Origin: AP-15 sp963747735 | GTDB lineage: Bacteria > Pseudomonadota > Alphaproteobacteria > ATCC43930 > CGMCC-115725 | Direction of reading: 5' to 3' | Length of the DNA: 64,000 nucleotides | Assembly: GCA_963747735.1 (NCBI GenBank) | Contig: CAVVGE010000001.1 | Location: 434,001 to 498,000 of the forward strand | Part shown: positions 39,388 to 47,829 of the stretch, in pieces | How positions within the stretch are numbered: the first letter of the stretch is position 1 | Layout of the letters: every line of letters begins with the position of its first letter | Notes under the pieces: model-generated | Told to the model about the DNA's origin: nothing | Databases searched by the model: none | What the model saw: only the letters and a program-made list of their open reading frames with translations | Program-made: the position numbers and the translations under genes

Positions 39388-40467
39388 ATGAAGGTCTCGT
39401 ATTTCGAGACGGCGCGCTATCGGGCGCCGCAGCGATTGCCGGCCGAATGGCCGGTGCCGCCCGATGCCTATGACCGCGCGGCCGGCGAAGCTGCCTATCG
39501 CGGCATGGTCGAGCGTGTGCAGCTGGTCGAGGCGCTCGGCTTCGACTGGGTCAGCGTTTCCGAGCATCATTATTCGCCGCACCGGCTGACCCCCGCCCCG
39601 ATCGTTTCGGCCGCACATCTGGCAGCCGCTTCACGACGCATAAAGATCGCGGTGCTCGGCCCGATCGTGTCGCAGGGCAACCCGGTCCAAATCGCCGAAA
39701 ATCTGGCGATGCTCGACAATCTGATGCCGGGCCGCCTCGTCGTCGGGCTGCTGCGCGGCATCACCGGCGAGTACCTGACCTATGGGTTGAACCCGGCCGA
39801 GGCACGCGAGCGGACGAGCGAAGCCATGGAGCTGGTGCTCAAAGCCTGGACCGAGCCGCAGCCTTTCGGCTGGCAGGGCCGCCATTTCCATTTCCGCACG
39901 GTGTCGGTATGGCCGCGCCCGGTGCAGCGGCCGCACCCGCTGACCTATGCGTTGGGCACGAGCCGCGAATTCTGCGACCTCGCCGCGCGCCACCGTCTCG
40001 GCCTCGGCGTTTCCTACGCCCCGTTCGACATTATCGCCAAGGCGACCCGCTATTACCGCGAGGCCTGCGCGCGCCACGGCTGGCAGCCGATGCCGGAGGA
40101 TATCGTCTACCGCGCCAACATCCTGATCGCCGAGACCGACGCCGAGGCGCAGCAGCTATTGGCGGCGCAGCGCCGGGCGGCCCAACCTTTCCCGCTGCGC
40201 CCGCCGGTCCGCGATGCCCTATTACAACTCGACCATCGCAATGTCGCCGGCGAAACGCGCACCCCCAATGTCGGCGGCGTGCTGCCGACCAACTTTGTCG
40301 GCGCCCCCGATACAGTGGTCGCGCAAATCGCACGCTGCCGCGAAGAGGCGGGGGCCGGGATCATCGACCTCCTCTTTCAAGCGCCCGGGCCGGCCAGCCC
40401 CGACTTCCTGACGCGCTCGCTCGACCTCTTCGGCAAAAAGGTCCTGCCGCGCATCCGCGACATCTGA
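39388..40467 (+). CDS. LLM-class (luciferase-like) flavin-dependent monooxygenase
   Basis: This 359-residue protein starts at ATG 39388. The (beta/alpha)8 bacterial-luciferase fold is shown by VEALGFDWVSVSEHHYSPHR (the E-H-H active-site text), KIAVLGPIVSQGNPVQIAEN, LAMLDNLMPGRLVVGLLRG and EAMELVLKAWTEPQPFGWQG. Such enzymes use FMNH2 or F420 and O2 on alkanes, sulfonates, nitrilotriacetate or aldehydes; the substrate is not predictable here. It is divergent from the peptide-importer operon, with 337 bp between, and convergent with the PEP-CTERM gene. Confidence 0.88.
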   Translation: MKVSYFETARYRAPQRLPAEWPVPPDAYDRAAGEAAYRGMVERVQLVEALGFDWVSVSEHHYSPHRLTPAPIVSAAHLAAASRRIKIAVLGPIVSQGNPVQIAENLAMLDNLMPGRLVVGLLRGITGEYLTYGLNPAEARERTSEAMELVLKAWTEPQPFGWQGRHFHFRTVSVWPRPVQRPHPLTYALGTSREFCDLAARHRLGLGVSYAPFDIIAKATRYYREACARHGWQPMPEDIVYRANILIAETDAEAQQLLAAQRRAAQPFPLRPPVRDALLQLDHRNVAGETRTPNVGGVLPTNFVGAPDTVVAQIARCREEAGAGIIDLLFQAPGPASPDFLTRSLDLFGKKVLPRIRDI

Positions 40468-40510
40468 CCCAGGCGGGCCGCCGCCGCGGCGCAACTTTAT
40501 CGAAGCTGCA

Positions 40511-41071
40511 CTAAGCGCGGCCCTGGCGGCGCCGGCGCATGCCGATCGCGCCTGCCGCGCCCAGCGCGAGCAAGCTCAACGCGCCCGGCTCGGGTGCGGC
40601 GACCGCACTCCCCGCGGTGAAAAAGCGGGTGTCGGCGCCGGGCGCGCCGGTGTCCGGCCCGGGGCACGAAAACGACGCGCATTCCCAGGACTGGGACAAG
40701 ACGATCGGATCGACCCCGGACGAATCCAGCGAATTCTCAAACTCGATATGCAATGTCAGATCGTAGGTCGCCGAATGAAGCTCGACGCCAAACGCCGGCG
40801 GAGAGCCCGGCACGATGTTGGTCGGGTCCGAATACGAATAGGCATGTCCGCCGAGCAGCGTGCCACCCGTGCTGGCGACGGTGACCGGCCCGACCAAATA
40901 ACCGTACGGCCCGATCGTGAACGACCCGGACACGCTGCCGCCATCGTCGAGAGTCGCGTTTTGCAAAACCCAGGTCGTCGGCAACGCATAGGCCGGCGTG
41001 GCGGTCAAAGAGGCGCCGCCGGCAATGGCGGCAAAAGCCAAAACCCCGCCAGCCAATCTGCGCATTTTCAT
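40511..41071 (-). CDS. PEP-CTERM sorting-domain exported protein
   Basis: This 186-residue protein has a signal peptide (MRRLAGGVLAFAAIAGGASL, cleaved after AYA). A beta-rich middle follows, with GSVSGSFTIGPYGYLVGPVT. The C-terminal sorting signal is APEPGALSLLALGAAGAIG followed by a basic tail RRRRQGRA. The layout matches substrates of exosortase (EpsH/Xrt), which anchor or release proteins during exopolysaccharide export. No exosortase gene is in this window. GAGGAAG lies upstream of ATG 41071. The spacer 41072-41403 shows no other gene. Confidence 0.85.
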   Translation of the reverse strand: MKMRRLAGGVLAFAAIAGGASLTATPAYALPTTWVLQNATLDDGGSVSGSFTIGPYGYLVGPVTVASTGGTLLGGHAYSYSDPTNIVPGSPPAFGVELHSATYDLTLHIEFENSLDSSGVDPIVLSQSWECASFSCPGPDTGAPGADTRFFTAGSAVAAPEPGALSLLALGAAGAIGMRRRRQGRA

Positions 41072-41403
41072 TGGGTGCTTCCTCGAAATGGCGCGAGCCG
41101 TCGAGCCACGCCGTGAAGTTTGGTTAAAATTTGAAGAAAATTACTGAATTTCGCGGCAGTTGCGACGCAGGGTTGCCTATATCGACTGGGGGGGATATAC
41201 GGCGCTGCTTGTCGCTTGTCAAGCTATAGGCCGAAAAGCGCGCGAGGCGCTGCCCACGGTCAGAAGCGCGGCGCTTCCCGGCTGCCGGCTATGGCACTCG
41301 CTCCCGACGCAGCCCGCCTTCTGTTTTGCGCCGTCGGGACGCGCCATCGGCAACATCCTGTTCGGCGTGGCTCCGCCAGGCTGCCGGGACCCGACAACGA
41401 TGG

Positions 41404-43224
41404 TTATCGCCGCATGATGCCGGCGGTGCCGCCCGGGTCGTAGCCGACGGCGACGCGGACATCGACGACCGAGACCCTGCCGGAGCGCACCGCGGCGACC
41501 GCCTCGCTCAGCGCCGCGACGAGCTGTTTCGGGTCCGCCACCGGGCCGATGCCGACACAGCCCTGGCCACGCGCCAAGGTGGCGAGGTCGATATCGGGAT
41601 CGCGGATCGACTGGCCGATCCAGCGGTTCTCAACCGGCCGGCCGCGGTCGCGCGCGACCCGCTCCTGGTGCAATTCATCGTTGAAAAACGAGCGGTTGTT
41701 GGCGATCACGACCAAGAGCGGGATCGAATTGTGCACCGCGGTCCACAGCGCGGTGACGCCCATCAGGAAATCGCCGTCGCCCAAGATAGCGACCGGCAAC
41801 CGGTCGCTGCCGGTGTCGCGCAACGCCAGCGCGGCGCCGACCGCCATTCCCGGCCCCGAGCCGATGCCGCCGCCGCCATCGGCGCCGAGAAAATCGAGCG
41901 GATGGCGAAACTCCCACAATTGCTCGCCCCAGGAGAGCGGCAGCCGGATCATCGAGGCCGGCAATCCGGCCAGCGCCGCCTTTAGCGCCGTTGCCAGCAG
42001 CGGCACCTCGATGATCCGGGCGGTGTCGAGCGCCGACGCGGGCGGCGGCGACCGCGGCGCGCGCGATGCCGGCAGCGGCGGGGCGGTGGGCCGCAATCCC
42101 TTGACCGCGGCGAGCAAGGCTGGGACCGCGGCGTCGGCCTCGGCCAGCAGATAGACGTCGGTCGGCGGCAGGCCCTGGTAATCCATGCTCCAGCCATTGT
42201 GCGCATATTGGTCGGGCGAGACCTGGATCACCTTCCCCGCCGGCGCTTTGCCGCGGCAGGCGGCCTTCAACGTCCCGGCGAGGTCGATCCAATCGAGGCT
42301 CAGGATCGCATCGGCCGCCGCGACGAGCTCGGCGCCCTCGGGATTGAGCGCTGTCGCCGGGCCGGCGGCGTGCAGCGGGTGGTCGGTCGGGAACGCGGCA
42401 CCAGCCTTGCGGTCGGTCATGACCCGGGCACCCACCGCTTCGGCCAACGCCACGCGCCGGGCCCAGGCCTCGGGGTCGCGCGCGGCGCGGCCCATCAGCA
42501 TGACCGGCCGCTCGGCCCCGGCCAGCAGCTCGGCGGCCCGGCAAATCAGCGCGCCGCCCGGCTCGGGCGAGACGGGCGGGGCAAAGCGTGCAATGTCGGG
42601 CATGAGAGGCACCGTCTCGATCTCATCCTCCTGCAGGGCGACGTCGAAATTGAGGTAGACCGGCCCGCGGGGTGCCGTTTGCGCGATCATATTGGCGCGC
42701 AGCACTGCCTCCTGCGCCGCCCCGATCGAGGAGGGCTGGTCGTCCCATTTGATAAAATTGCGGATCAAGGCACCCTGGTCGCGGGCGGTGTGGATCCATT
42801 CGATCCAGGGCCGGCGCCGGGTTGCGTCGAGCGACCCGGTGGCGCCGAGCACGATGACCGGGACCCGGTCGCACCAAGCGTTGAAGATCGCCATCGTCGC
42901 ATGCATCAGCCCGACATTGGCGTGGACAAAGACGAGCAGCGGCCGCCCGGTGACCTTGGCCCAGCCATGCGCCATCGCCACCGCACTCTCTTCATGCAGG
43001 CACAGCAGCATGCGCGGCCGGGTATTGCCCAGATGGTTGACCAGGCTGTCGTGCAAGCCGCGATAGCTCGCCCCCGGATTGAGCGCCACATACGGGATGT
43101 CGAGCGCCCGCACCGCCGCGGCGATCGCGTCGCTGCCCCAGATCCGCGGCGACGGCGTGCTCGGCACCGGCCGATCGATCTCGTTTCCGACGGCCGCGGC
43201 GGGCCTTTCAGCGGCGATGTCCAT
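41404..43224 (-). CDS. thiamine-diphosphate-dependent enzyme (acetolactate synthase/benzoylformate decarboxylase-like)
   Basis: This 606-residue protein starts at ATG 43224 (GGGGAGCG upstream). The N-terminal Pyr domain includes YVALNPGASYRGLHDSLVNH and the ThDP-activating Glu in LLCLHEESAVAMAHGWAKVT. A central TPP_enzyme_M domain follows (ERPVMLMGRAARDPEAWARR). The C-terminal PP domain has AILGDGDFLMGVTALWTAVH and LLVVIANNRSFFN (GDG...NN metal-ThDP motif). It is a large-subunit-like protein without a neighbouring small subunit, so a catabolic decarboxylase or carboligase is likelier than branched-chain synthesis. It is divergent from the radical SAM gene. Confidence 0.88.
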   Translation of the reverse strand: MDIAAERPAAAVGNEIDRPVPSTPSPRIWGSDAIAAAVRALDIPYVALNPGASYRGLHDSLVNHLGNTRPRMLLCLHEESAVAMAHGWAKVTGRPLLVFVHANVGLMHATMAIFNAWCDRVPVIVLGATGSLDATRRRPWIEWIHTARDQGALIRNFIKWDDQPSSIGAAQEAVLRANMIAQTAPRGPVYLNFDVALQEDEIETVPLMPDIARFAPPVSPEPGGALICRAAELLAGAERPVMLMGRAARDPEAWARRVALAEAVGARVMTDRKAGAAFPTDHPLHAAGPATALNPEGAELVAAADAILSLDWIDLAGTLKAACRGKAPAGKVIQVSPDQYAHNGWSMDYQGLPPTDVYLLAEADAAVPALLAAVKGLRPTAPPLPASRAPRSPPPASALDTARIIEVPLLATALKAALAGLPASMIRLPLSWGEQLWEFRHPLDFLGADGGGGIGSGPGMAVGAALALRDTGSDRLPVAILGDGDFLMGVTALWTAVHNSIPLLVVIANNRSFFNDELHQERVARDRGRPVENRWIGQSIRDPDIDLATLARGQGCVGIGPVADPKQLVAALSEAVAAVRSGRVSVVDVRVAVGYDPGGTAGIMRR

Positions 43225-43396
43225 GGCGCTCCCTCCCCAATCTGGCAGGCTCGCGGAATTACGCCGCAATCCGCCCCGGCCGGCAAGAGCGGCCGTGCGA
43301 TGATCGTGCGACCTGCGCGGCTGGAAGCGGATCGCGGGATCGGCGATAATCCGAGGGCACGCCGCGCTTCCTGGAGCGCGAGCGAAGGGGGCGAGA

Positions 43397-45181
43397 ATGC
43401 CGATCCGGCCAAAGCGCGTCATTCCGCCCGTCTTCCACCTGGTGCTGATCAAGCCGACCCATTACGACGATCGAGGCTATCCGATCCGCTGGGTCAAGGC
43501 GGCGATCCCGTCGAACACCTTGGCCTGCCTCAACAGCCTTGCCGAGGATGCCGACCGCCGCCGTGTGCTCGGCGGCGATGTCGAGATCCGCCTCCACACC
43601 TTCGACGAAACCAACCAGCGCGCCCGGCCGCGGGATATCATCCGCGCGATCCGCAAAACCGGCGGGCGGGCGCTGATCGGGCTCGTCGGGGTCCAGTCGA
43701 ACCAGTTTCCGCGCGCCGTCGATCTCGCGCGCCCATTTCGCGCCGCGGGGCTCCCGGTCTGCATCGGCGGGTTCCACGTCTCCGGCTCGCTCGCGATGCT
43801 GCCGCAGATGCCGGCTGAGATGGTCCAGGCCCAATCGCTCGGCATCTCGTTTTTCGCCGGCGAGGCCGAGGCCGGCCGTCTCGACCAGGTGATCCGCGAC
43901 GCCTGGTCAGGCGCGCTTCAGCCGATCTACAATTTTATGAGCGAGCTTCCCGGCCTCGAAGGGGAGCCGCCGCCGATGCTGTCGCCACGTCACATCCGGC
44001 GCATCTCGGGCTCGCTGTCGAGCCTCGATCTCGGCCGCGGCTGCCCCTATCAATGCTCGTTCTGCACGATCATCAACGTCCAGGGCCGCAAGAGCCGGTC
44101 GCGCACCGCCGACGACCTCGAACGTGCAATTCGCGACAATTACGCCCAGGGCATCCGGCGGTTCTTTATCACCGACGACAATTTCGCCCGCAATCGCCAT
44201 TGGGAGGCGCTGTTCGACCGGATGATCCGGCTGCGCCAGGGCGAGGGGCTCAAGCTCGGCTTTACGATCCAGGTCGACGCCTTGTGCCACCGCATCCCGG
44301 GCTTTATCGAAAAGGCGGCGCAGGCCGGGGTGCGCCGGGTCTTTATCGGGCTCGAAAACATCAACCCCGACAATCTGATCGCGTCGAAAAAGCACCAGAA
44401 CAAGATCACCGAATACCGCGTCATGCTGCAGCAATGGCGCGAGCACGGGGCGATCACCTGCGCCGGGTACATCATCGGCTTTCCCGGCGATACCAAGGCA
44501 TCGATCCTGCGCGACATCGACATCATCAAGCGCGAATTGCCGCTCGACATCCTCGAATTGTTCTATCTGACGCCGCTGCCGGGATCGGAAGACCACAAGA
44601 ATTTATGGCAGGACGGCGCCTGGATGGATGCCGATTTGAACAAATACGACCTCTATCACCGGGTGGCGCACCATCCGCGCATGAGCGACGGCGATTGGGC
44701 CGAAGCCTATCGCGCCGCTTGGGCGAGCTTTTACAGCTTCGACCATATGCGCATGGTATTGCGCCGCGCCGCCGCCAACCCCAATGGCCGGCCGCACACG
44801 ACCTTGACGACACTCTTGTGGTTCAAATTGATGACGATGTTCGAAGGGGTCCACCCGCTCGAAGGCGGCGCCTTTCGCCGCAAGGCGCGGCGCGAGCGGC
44901 GCTACGGATTGCCGCGCGAAAGCCCCTTTGTGTTCTACCCGCGCGAGGCGGCGGAGATCGTCGTCAAGACCGCGCGCTATTGGGCGGTCTATCGCCGCGC
45001 CAAGACGATCTTGAAAGAGGTCCTCGCCACCCCCGACCGCTGGACCTACAGCGATTTGTCGATCATGCCGCCGCTGGAGGACGAGTTCGACGCCCTCGAC
45101 CTCTACCATGCGACAAACGGCGGCGAGGCGGCGCTCGCCCGCATGCGCCGCGACGACCGGCTGCGCGCCAAGGTCGGCTGA
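43397..45181 (+). CDS. B12-binding-domain radical SAM protein
   Basis: This intact 594-residue protein starts at ATG 43397 with AAGGGGG upstream. The N-terminal Rossmann-like cobalamin-binding region (residues about 10-175) includes GLVGVQSNQFPRAVDLARPF and GLPVCIGGFHVSGSLA. The radical SAM core starts LDLGRGCPYQCSFCTIINVQ (CxxxCxxC cluster ligands), with FFITDDNFARNRHW, RRVFIGLENINPDNL and GYIIGFPGDTKASILRD. A long C-terminal extension of about 150 residues is specific to its subgroup. This architecture does SAM-dependent methylation or rearrangement at unactivated carbons; the substrate is unknown. It is 12 bp upstream of the broken substrate-binding gene. Confidence 0.9.
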   Translation: MPIRPKRVIPPVFHLVLIKPTHYDDRGYPIRWVKAAIPSNTLACLNSLAEDADRRRVLGGDVEIRLHTFDETNQRARPRDIIRAIRKTGGRALIGLVGVQSNQFPRAVDLARPFRAAGLPVCIGGFHVSGSLAMLPQMPAEMVQAQSLGISFFAGEAEAGRLDQVIRDAWSGALQPIYNFMSELPGLEGEPPPMLSPRHIRRISGSLSSLDLGRGCPYQCSFCTIINVQGRKSRSRTADDLERAIRDNYAQGIRRFFITDDNFARNRHWEALFDRMIRLRQGEGLKLGFTIQVDALCHRIPGFIEKAAQAGVRRVFIGLENINPDNLIASKKHQNKITEYRVMLQQWREHGAITCAGYIIGFPGDTKASILRDIDIIKRELPLDILELFYLTPLPGSEDHKNLWQDGAWMDADLNKYDLYHRVAHHPRMSDGDWAEAYRAAWASFYSFDHMRMVLRRAAANPNGRPHTTLTTLLWFKLMTMFEGVHPLEGGAFRRKARRERRYGLPRESPFVFYPREAAEIVVKTARYWAVYRRAKTILKEVLATPDRWTYSDLSIMPPLEDEFDALDLYHATNGGEAALARMRRDDRLRAKVG

Positions 45182-45193
45182 CGGCCGGCGGCC

Positions 45194-45608
45194 ATGAATG
45201 GACGCCGGCCGCGCCTCATCGCGCTCGCCTTGCTGCTGCTCGGCGCCGCGGCTGCCGGCGAGGCCAAACCCCCGCGACTGTGCTTTCTAATGGATGGCAC
45301 CTGACGGATCAAACCCGCCTTGTCCATGCCGGCGCAGGCCGGTACCCACGGTTGAAATGGATCCCGGCCTTCGCCGGGAAGACGGGAACGGATTCAACTG
45401 TCTGGTTAGTACCACTAACGTTCGATCCCGGCACCTTGCAGCACCGCTTGCCGGCCTATGACGGGTTTTTCGACGGTCTGCGCGAGCACGGATATGTCAA
45501 CATCGACATCGCGTATCTGTCGGCCGACAACAACGGCGGCCACTATCCGGCGCTGCTCGATCAATGCCTGCATCTAGAGCCCGATGTCATTGCGGTCACG
45601 ACCGAATA
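45194..45608 (+). pseudogene. ABC_sub_bind-type substrate-binding protein, split by a MITE-like element and truncated
   Basis: The signal peptide MNGRRPRLIALALLLL is followed by KPPRLCFL. After excising the repeat at 45291-45418 the frame continues without loss as TFDPGTLQHRLPAYDGFFDG, LREHGYVNIDIAYLSADNNG and LEPDVIAVTTEYP. It stops being homologous near 45608 at another palindromic repeat. The family is the same as the broken binding proteins at 5.8-7.5 kb. The remaining two thirds are absent. Confidence 0.75.
45291..45418. mobile_element. MITE/REP-like element, 124 bp plus CTAA target duplication
   Basis: CTAA at 45287-45290 is repeated at 45415-45418, and removing one copy plus the intervening 124 bp exactly rebuilds the host codons Cys-Phe-Leu-Thr-Phe-Asp. 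The ends form imperfect inverted repeats (about 16 of 26 positions by eye). The centre carries two hairpins of the dispersed repeat family (GCCGGCGCAGGCCGG and TCCCGGCCTTCGCCGGGA). It has no coding capacity, so it would need a transposase in trans. Confidence 0.65.
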
Positions 45609-45610
45609 TC

Positions 45611-45637
45611 CCCTCTCCGCCCTTGGGAGCGGAGAGG
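45611..45637. repeat. palindromic repeat at pseudogene end
   Basis: CCTCTCCGC (45612-45620) pairs with GCGGAGAGG (45629-45637) over 9 bp across an 8-nt loop, followed by GGGGTGAGG. This is a common intergenic repeat type and marks the truncation point of the binding-protein pseudogene. Confidence 0.6.
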
Positions 45638-45708
45638 TCGGGGTGAGGTGGGGGAGCGCTCTGGGCCGGCTTTCGCGGAGGCGACGAGAAAGGCAAAGGA
45701 CCGGGCGG

Positions 45709-46377
45709 TCAGAAATCGAGGTCGGCATAATGAGCGGGCGGCGGCACGCCGGGGATGTGGTCGGCGAGGATCGGGCGAAAGCTCGGCCGCGACTTGATCC
45801 GCGCATACCATTCCTTGGCCGGCTCGTGCGCGTCCCACGGCACGTCGCCCAAATAGTCGAGGCTCGACAATTGCGCCGCGGCGGTGATGTCGGCGATCGA
45901 GAAATGGTCGCCGGCGAGCCAGCGCCGGCGCTCGATCAGATAGCCGATATAATCGAGATGGTGCGGCAAATTGGCGTGGCCGGCGCGAATCGCCTGCGAG
46001 TTCGGCTGGCCGTGCCCGAGAAAGCGCTTCATCATCTTTTCGCCGAGCAGATTATCGGTGACCTCGAGGCTCATCTTGGTGTCGAACCACGCGGTCAGCC
46101 GGCGCACCTCGGCGCGGTCGATCGGGTTGATGCCGATCAGCATCTTGTCGCGATAAACCTCGTCGAGATATTCGACGATTGCCGCGGTATCGGCCAGCAC
46201 CGTGCCGTCCGCCTCGATCAGCACCGGTACCTCGCCGGCCGGGTTGAGCGCCAAGAACTCGGGCCGCCTTTCCCAGATCTTCTCGGCCTTCAGCGTAAAG
46301 TCGAGGTTCTTCTCCCGCAGGATCACCCGCACCTTGCGCGAGGCGGGCGAGAGCCACTGATGATAGAGGACGCGCAT
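45709..46377 (-). CDS. fzlA: GST-fold cell-division protein FzlA
   Basis: This 222-residue protein starts at ATG 46377 (MRVLYHQWLSPASRKVRVIL). The thioredoxin-like half contains LNPAGEVPVLIEADGTVLAD. The helical half has NLLGEKMMKRFLGHGQPNSQ and DHFSIADITAAAQLSSLDYL. It ends IPGVPPPAHYADLDF, a tail I recognise from FzlA, the FtsZ-binding GST homologue of Caulobacter that organises the division ring and promotes constriction. A generic GST is the alternative. It lies close to a gcrA-type gene on the same strand, so two cell-cycle proteins are neighbours here. Confidence 0.75.
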   Translation of the reverse strand: MRVLYHQWLSPASRKVRVILREKNLDFTLKAEKIWERRPEFLALNPAGEVPVLIEADGTVLADTAAIVEYLDEVYRDKMLIGINPIDRAEVRRLTAWFDTKMSLEVTDNLLGEKMMKRFLGHGQPNSQAIRAGHANLPHHLDYIGYLIERRRWLAGDHFSIADITAAAQLSSLDYLGDVPWDAHEPAKEWYARIKSRPSFRPILADHIPGVPPPAHYADLDF

Positions 46378-46662
46378 CGCCCGATTTAACCGATCGCGCC
46401 CACCGGAACAACGCCCGATCGCACCCCGCCGCCGAACTTCGCAGCGCTGGCGCAAAGGGAGGGCGAGCGAGAATATCCGGCACCCTTTCGAGGCTTCACT
46501 GTCGCGCAGCGATCTCGGAGGGAGCGGCCACGTTTACAAATTCAGTGCTGCCTGAACGCTTTGGCAAAGCGGGCCGCTTCCTCGAAGCATTGGCGGGGCC
46601 GATGCCGCGCATCTTCGCTCGCGCCCGGCCTTAGCCGGGGCTTGCTGTCAGGTCCGGCCGGC

Positions 46663-46683
46663 CGGCCGTTTGAGAAACGGCCG
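46663..46683 (-). terminator. 9-bp perfect hairpin downstream of gcrA
   Basis: CGGCCGTTT (46663-46671) and AAACGGCCG (46675-46683) pair perfectly across GAG, 67 bp after the gcrA stop. There is no T-run on either side, so it may be a weak or factor-dependent terminator, or just a repeat. The rest of the spacer 46378-46749 shows only another REP-like hairpin near 46622-46640. Confidence 0.35.
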
Positions 46684-46749
46684 AGTTCCGGCTAGGAATC
46701 AAGGGACATCGAGCTCTTGGCCCTGATCCCTCTCGTTCTCGCGCGCGAA

Positions 46750-47094
46750 TCAGGCGGCGTCGGGCTTTTGGTCGCGCGGGCGGACATAGGCGACCGCTGC
46801 ATGCTCGGCGCAATAGGGCTTGCCGGGCAACGGGCGGGCGCCGCAAAAGCGGAAGCTCGGGTCGTTTGGATGGCCGTAGGGCCACAAGCAGCTCGGCCCG
46901 GTGAATTCAAAGACGTTGCGCCCCGGCGGCGGCTTTGGCACCGGCTCGCGCCGCGTCATCGAATTCCTGTGCAGCCGGCCGATGACGGCGTTTTTGGTCA
47001 ACCCCATGCGCCGGCCGATCTCGGCGGTCGGCAATCCTTCGGTAAAAAGCTGCGCCAAGCGCTCGACGCGCTCGCTCGTCCAGGTGACTTCCAT
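46750..47094 (-). CDS. gcrA: GcrA-family cell-cycle regulator
   Basis: This 114-residue protein starts at ATG 47094 (MEVTWTSERVERLAQLFTEG). The N-terminal helix-turn-helix TAEIGRRMGLTKNAVIGRLH is the GcrA DNA-binding domain. The C-terminal part FTGPSCLWPYGHPNDPSFRF, CGARPLPGKPYCAEHAAVAY is the sigma-70-interacting cysteine/histidine module. GcrA activates division genes at CcrM-methylated GANTC sites in alphaproteobacteria. The linker is much shorter than in Caulobacter GcrA, so it could be a compact orthologue or a paralogue. It is one of the best taxonomic markers in the window. Confidence 0.88.
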   Translation of the reverse strand: MEVTWTSERVERLAQLFTEGLPTAEIGRRMGLTKNAVIGRLHRNSMTRREPVPKPPPGRNVFEFTGPSCLWPYGHPNDPSFRFCGARPLPGKPYCAEHAAVAYVRPRDQKPDAA

Positions 47095-47229
47095 GGTTCC
47101 CCCGCATTCTGTGGACGGCCCCTCCTCCGTCCACAAAATACGGTATCATCTATAGGCGTCGCTGCCAACAGGTATCTATTAGTGGTGTTAAAAAAGTTTC
47201 ACGAGCCGGCCGCCGCGACGACCGGGCGC

Positions 47230-47787
47230 TCAGCGCGCCATGCCTTCGGCTCCGGCCGGCACGTCGTAGAAGGCGAGGGTCATCGACACCATGCTGTAAT
47301 AGCCCATCAGGCAGATCACGTCGGTGATGCCGACATGGCCCAGCGCCTCGATCGCGCGATCGTAAAGACCCTTCGACGCCCAGCGCGAATTGGCGAGGCA
47401 AACCGCCATCTCATAGACGACCTGCTCGCGCGTGTCGGAAAACGAGGTCGGCAGGCCCGACAGCATCGCTTCGACCTTGTCGGCCGGCAGCCCCGCCGCC
47501 TTGGCCGCGCGCTCATGTGCATTCGTCGGGTAGATCGAATGGAATTTGCTGTTGATGATGACGACGGCGATCTCGCGCTCACGCTCGGAAAGCGAATAGC
47601 CGGTGCGGAAATGCGCGCCGAGCGGCCCCGCCGCCTTCGCCAGCTTCGGGTTGTGCACCCAGATTTTAGTCGGTCCAGGGAGCCGCCCGCGGGTCTCGAT
47701 CAGCGAACGGTAGCCGTCCTGCTGCTCGGGCGTCATCCGGTCGTAGGGGATCTCGGCATAGCGGCCAAAGGTCGGGGTCTCGGGCAT
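47230..47787 (-). CDS. carboxymuconolactone decarboxylase-family protein, tandem copy A
   Basis: This 185-residue protein (MPETPTFGRYAEIPYDRMTP) has the CMD/AhpD helical fold: FRTGYSLSEREREIAVVIIN, NAHERAAKAAGLPADKVEAM and YDRAIEALGHVGITDVICLM. Unlike the 1.6-kb relative it has no CxxC redox pair, so it belongs to the decarboxylase/hydrolase-like branch, where NAHE and the late GH/H residues shape the site. It is 42 bp downstream of an almost identical copy, the pair repeating with a 600-bp period. AAAGGA lies before the ATG. Confidence 0.88.
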   Translation of the reverse strand: MPETPTFGRYAEIPYDRMTPEQQDGYRSLIETRGRLPGPTKIWVHNPKLAKAAGPLGAHFRTGYSLSEREREIAVVIINSKFHSIYPTNAHERAAKAAGLPADKVEAMLSGLPTSFSDTREQVVYEMAVCLANSRWASKGLYDRAIEALGHVGITDVICLMGYYSMVSMTLAFYDVPAGAEGMAR

Positions 47788-47829
47788 TTTCGGGTTTCCT
47801 TTCTCGGGGTGGATCAGCGAACGAGTGTT

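Noticed and set aside
44053..46389. 778-codon open frame running through the radical SAM gene, the pseudogene and fzlA
   Set aside because: Crosses three unrelated regions in the wrong frame or strand and has no domain.
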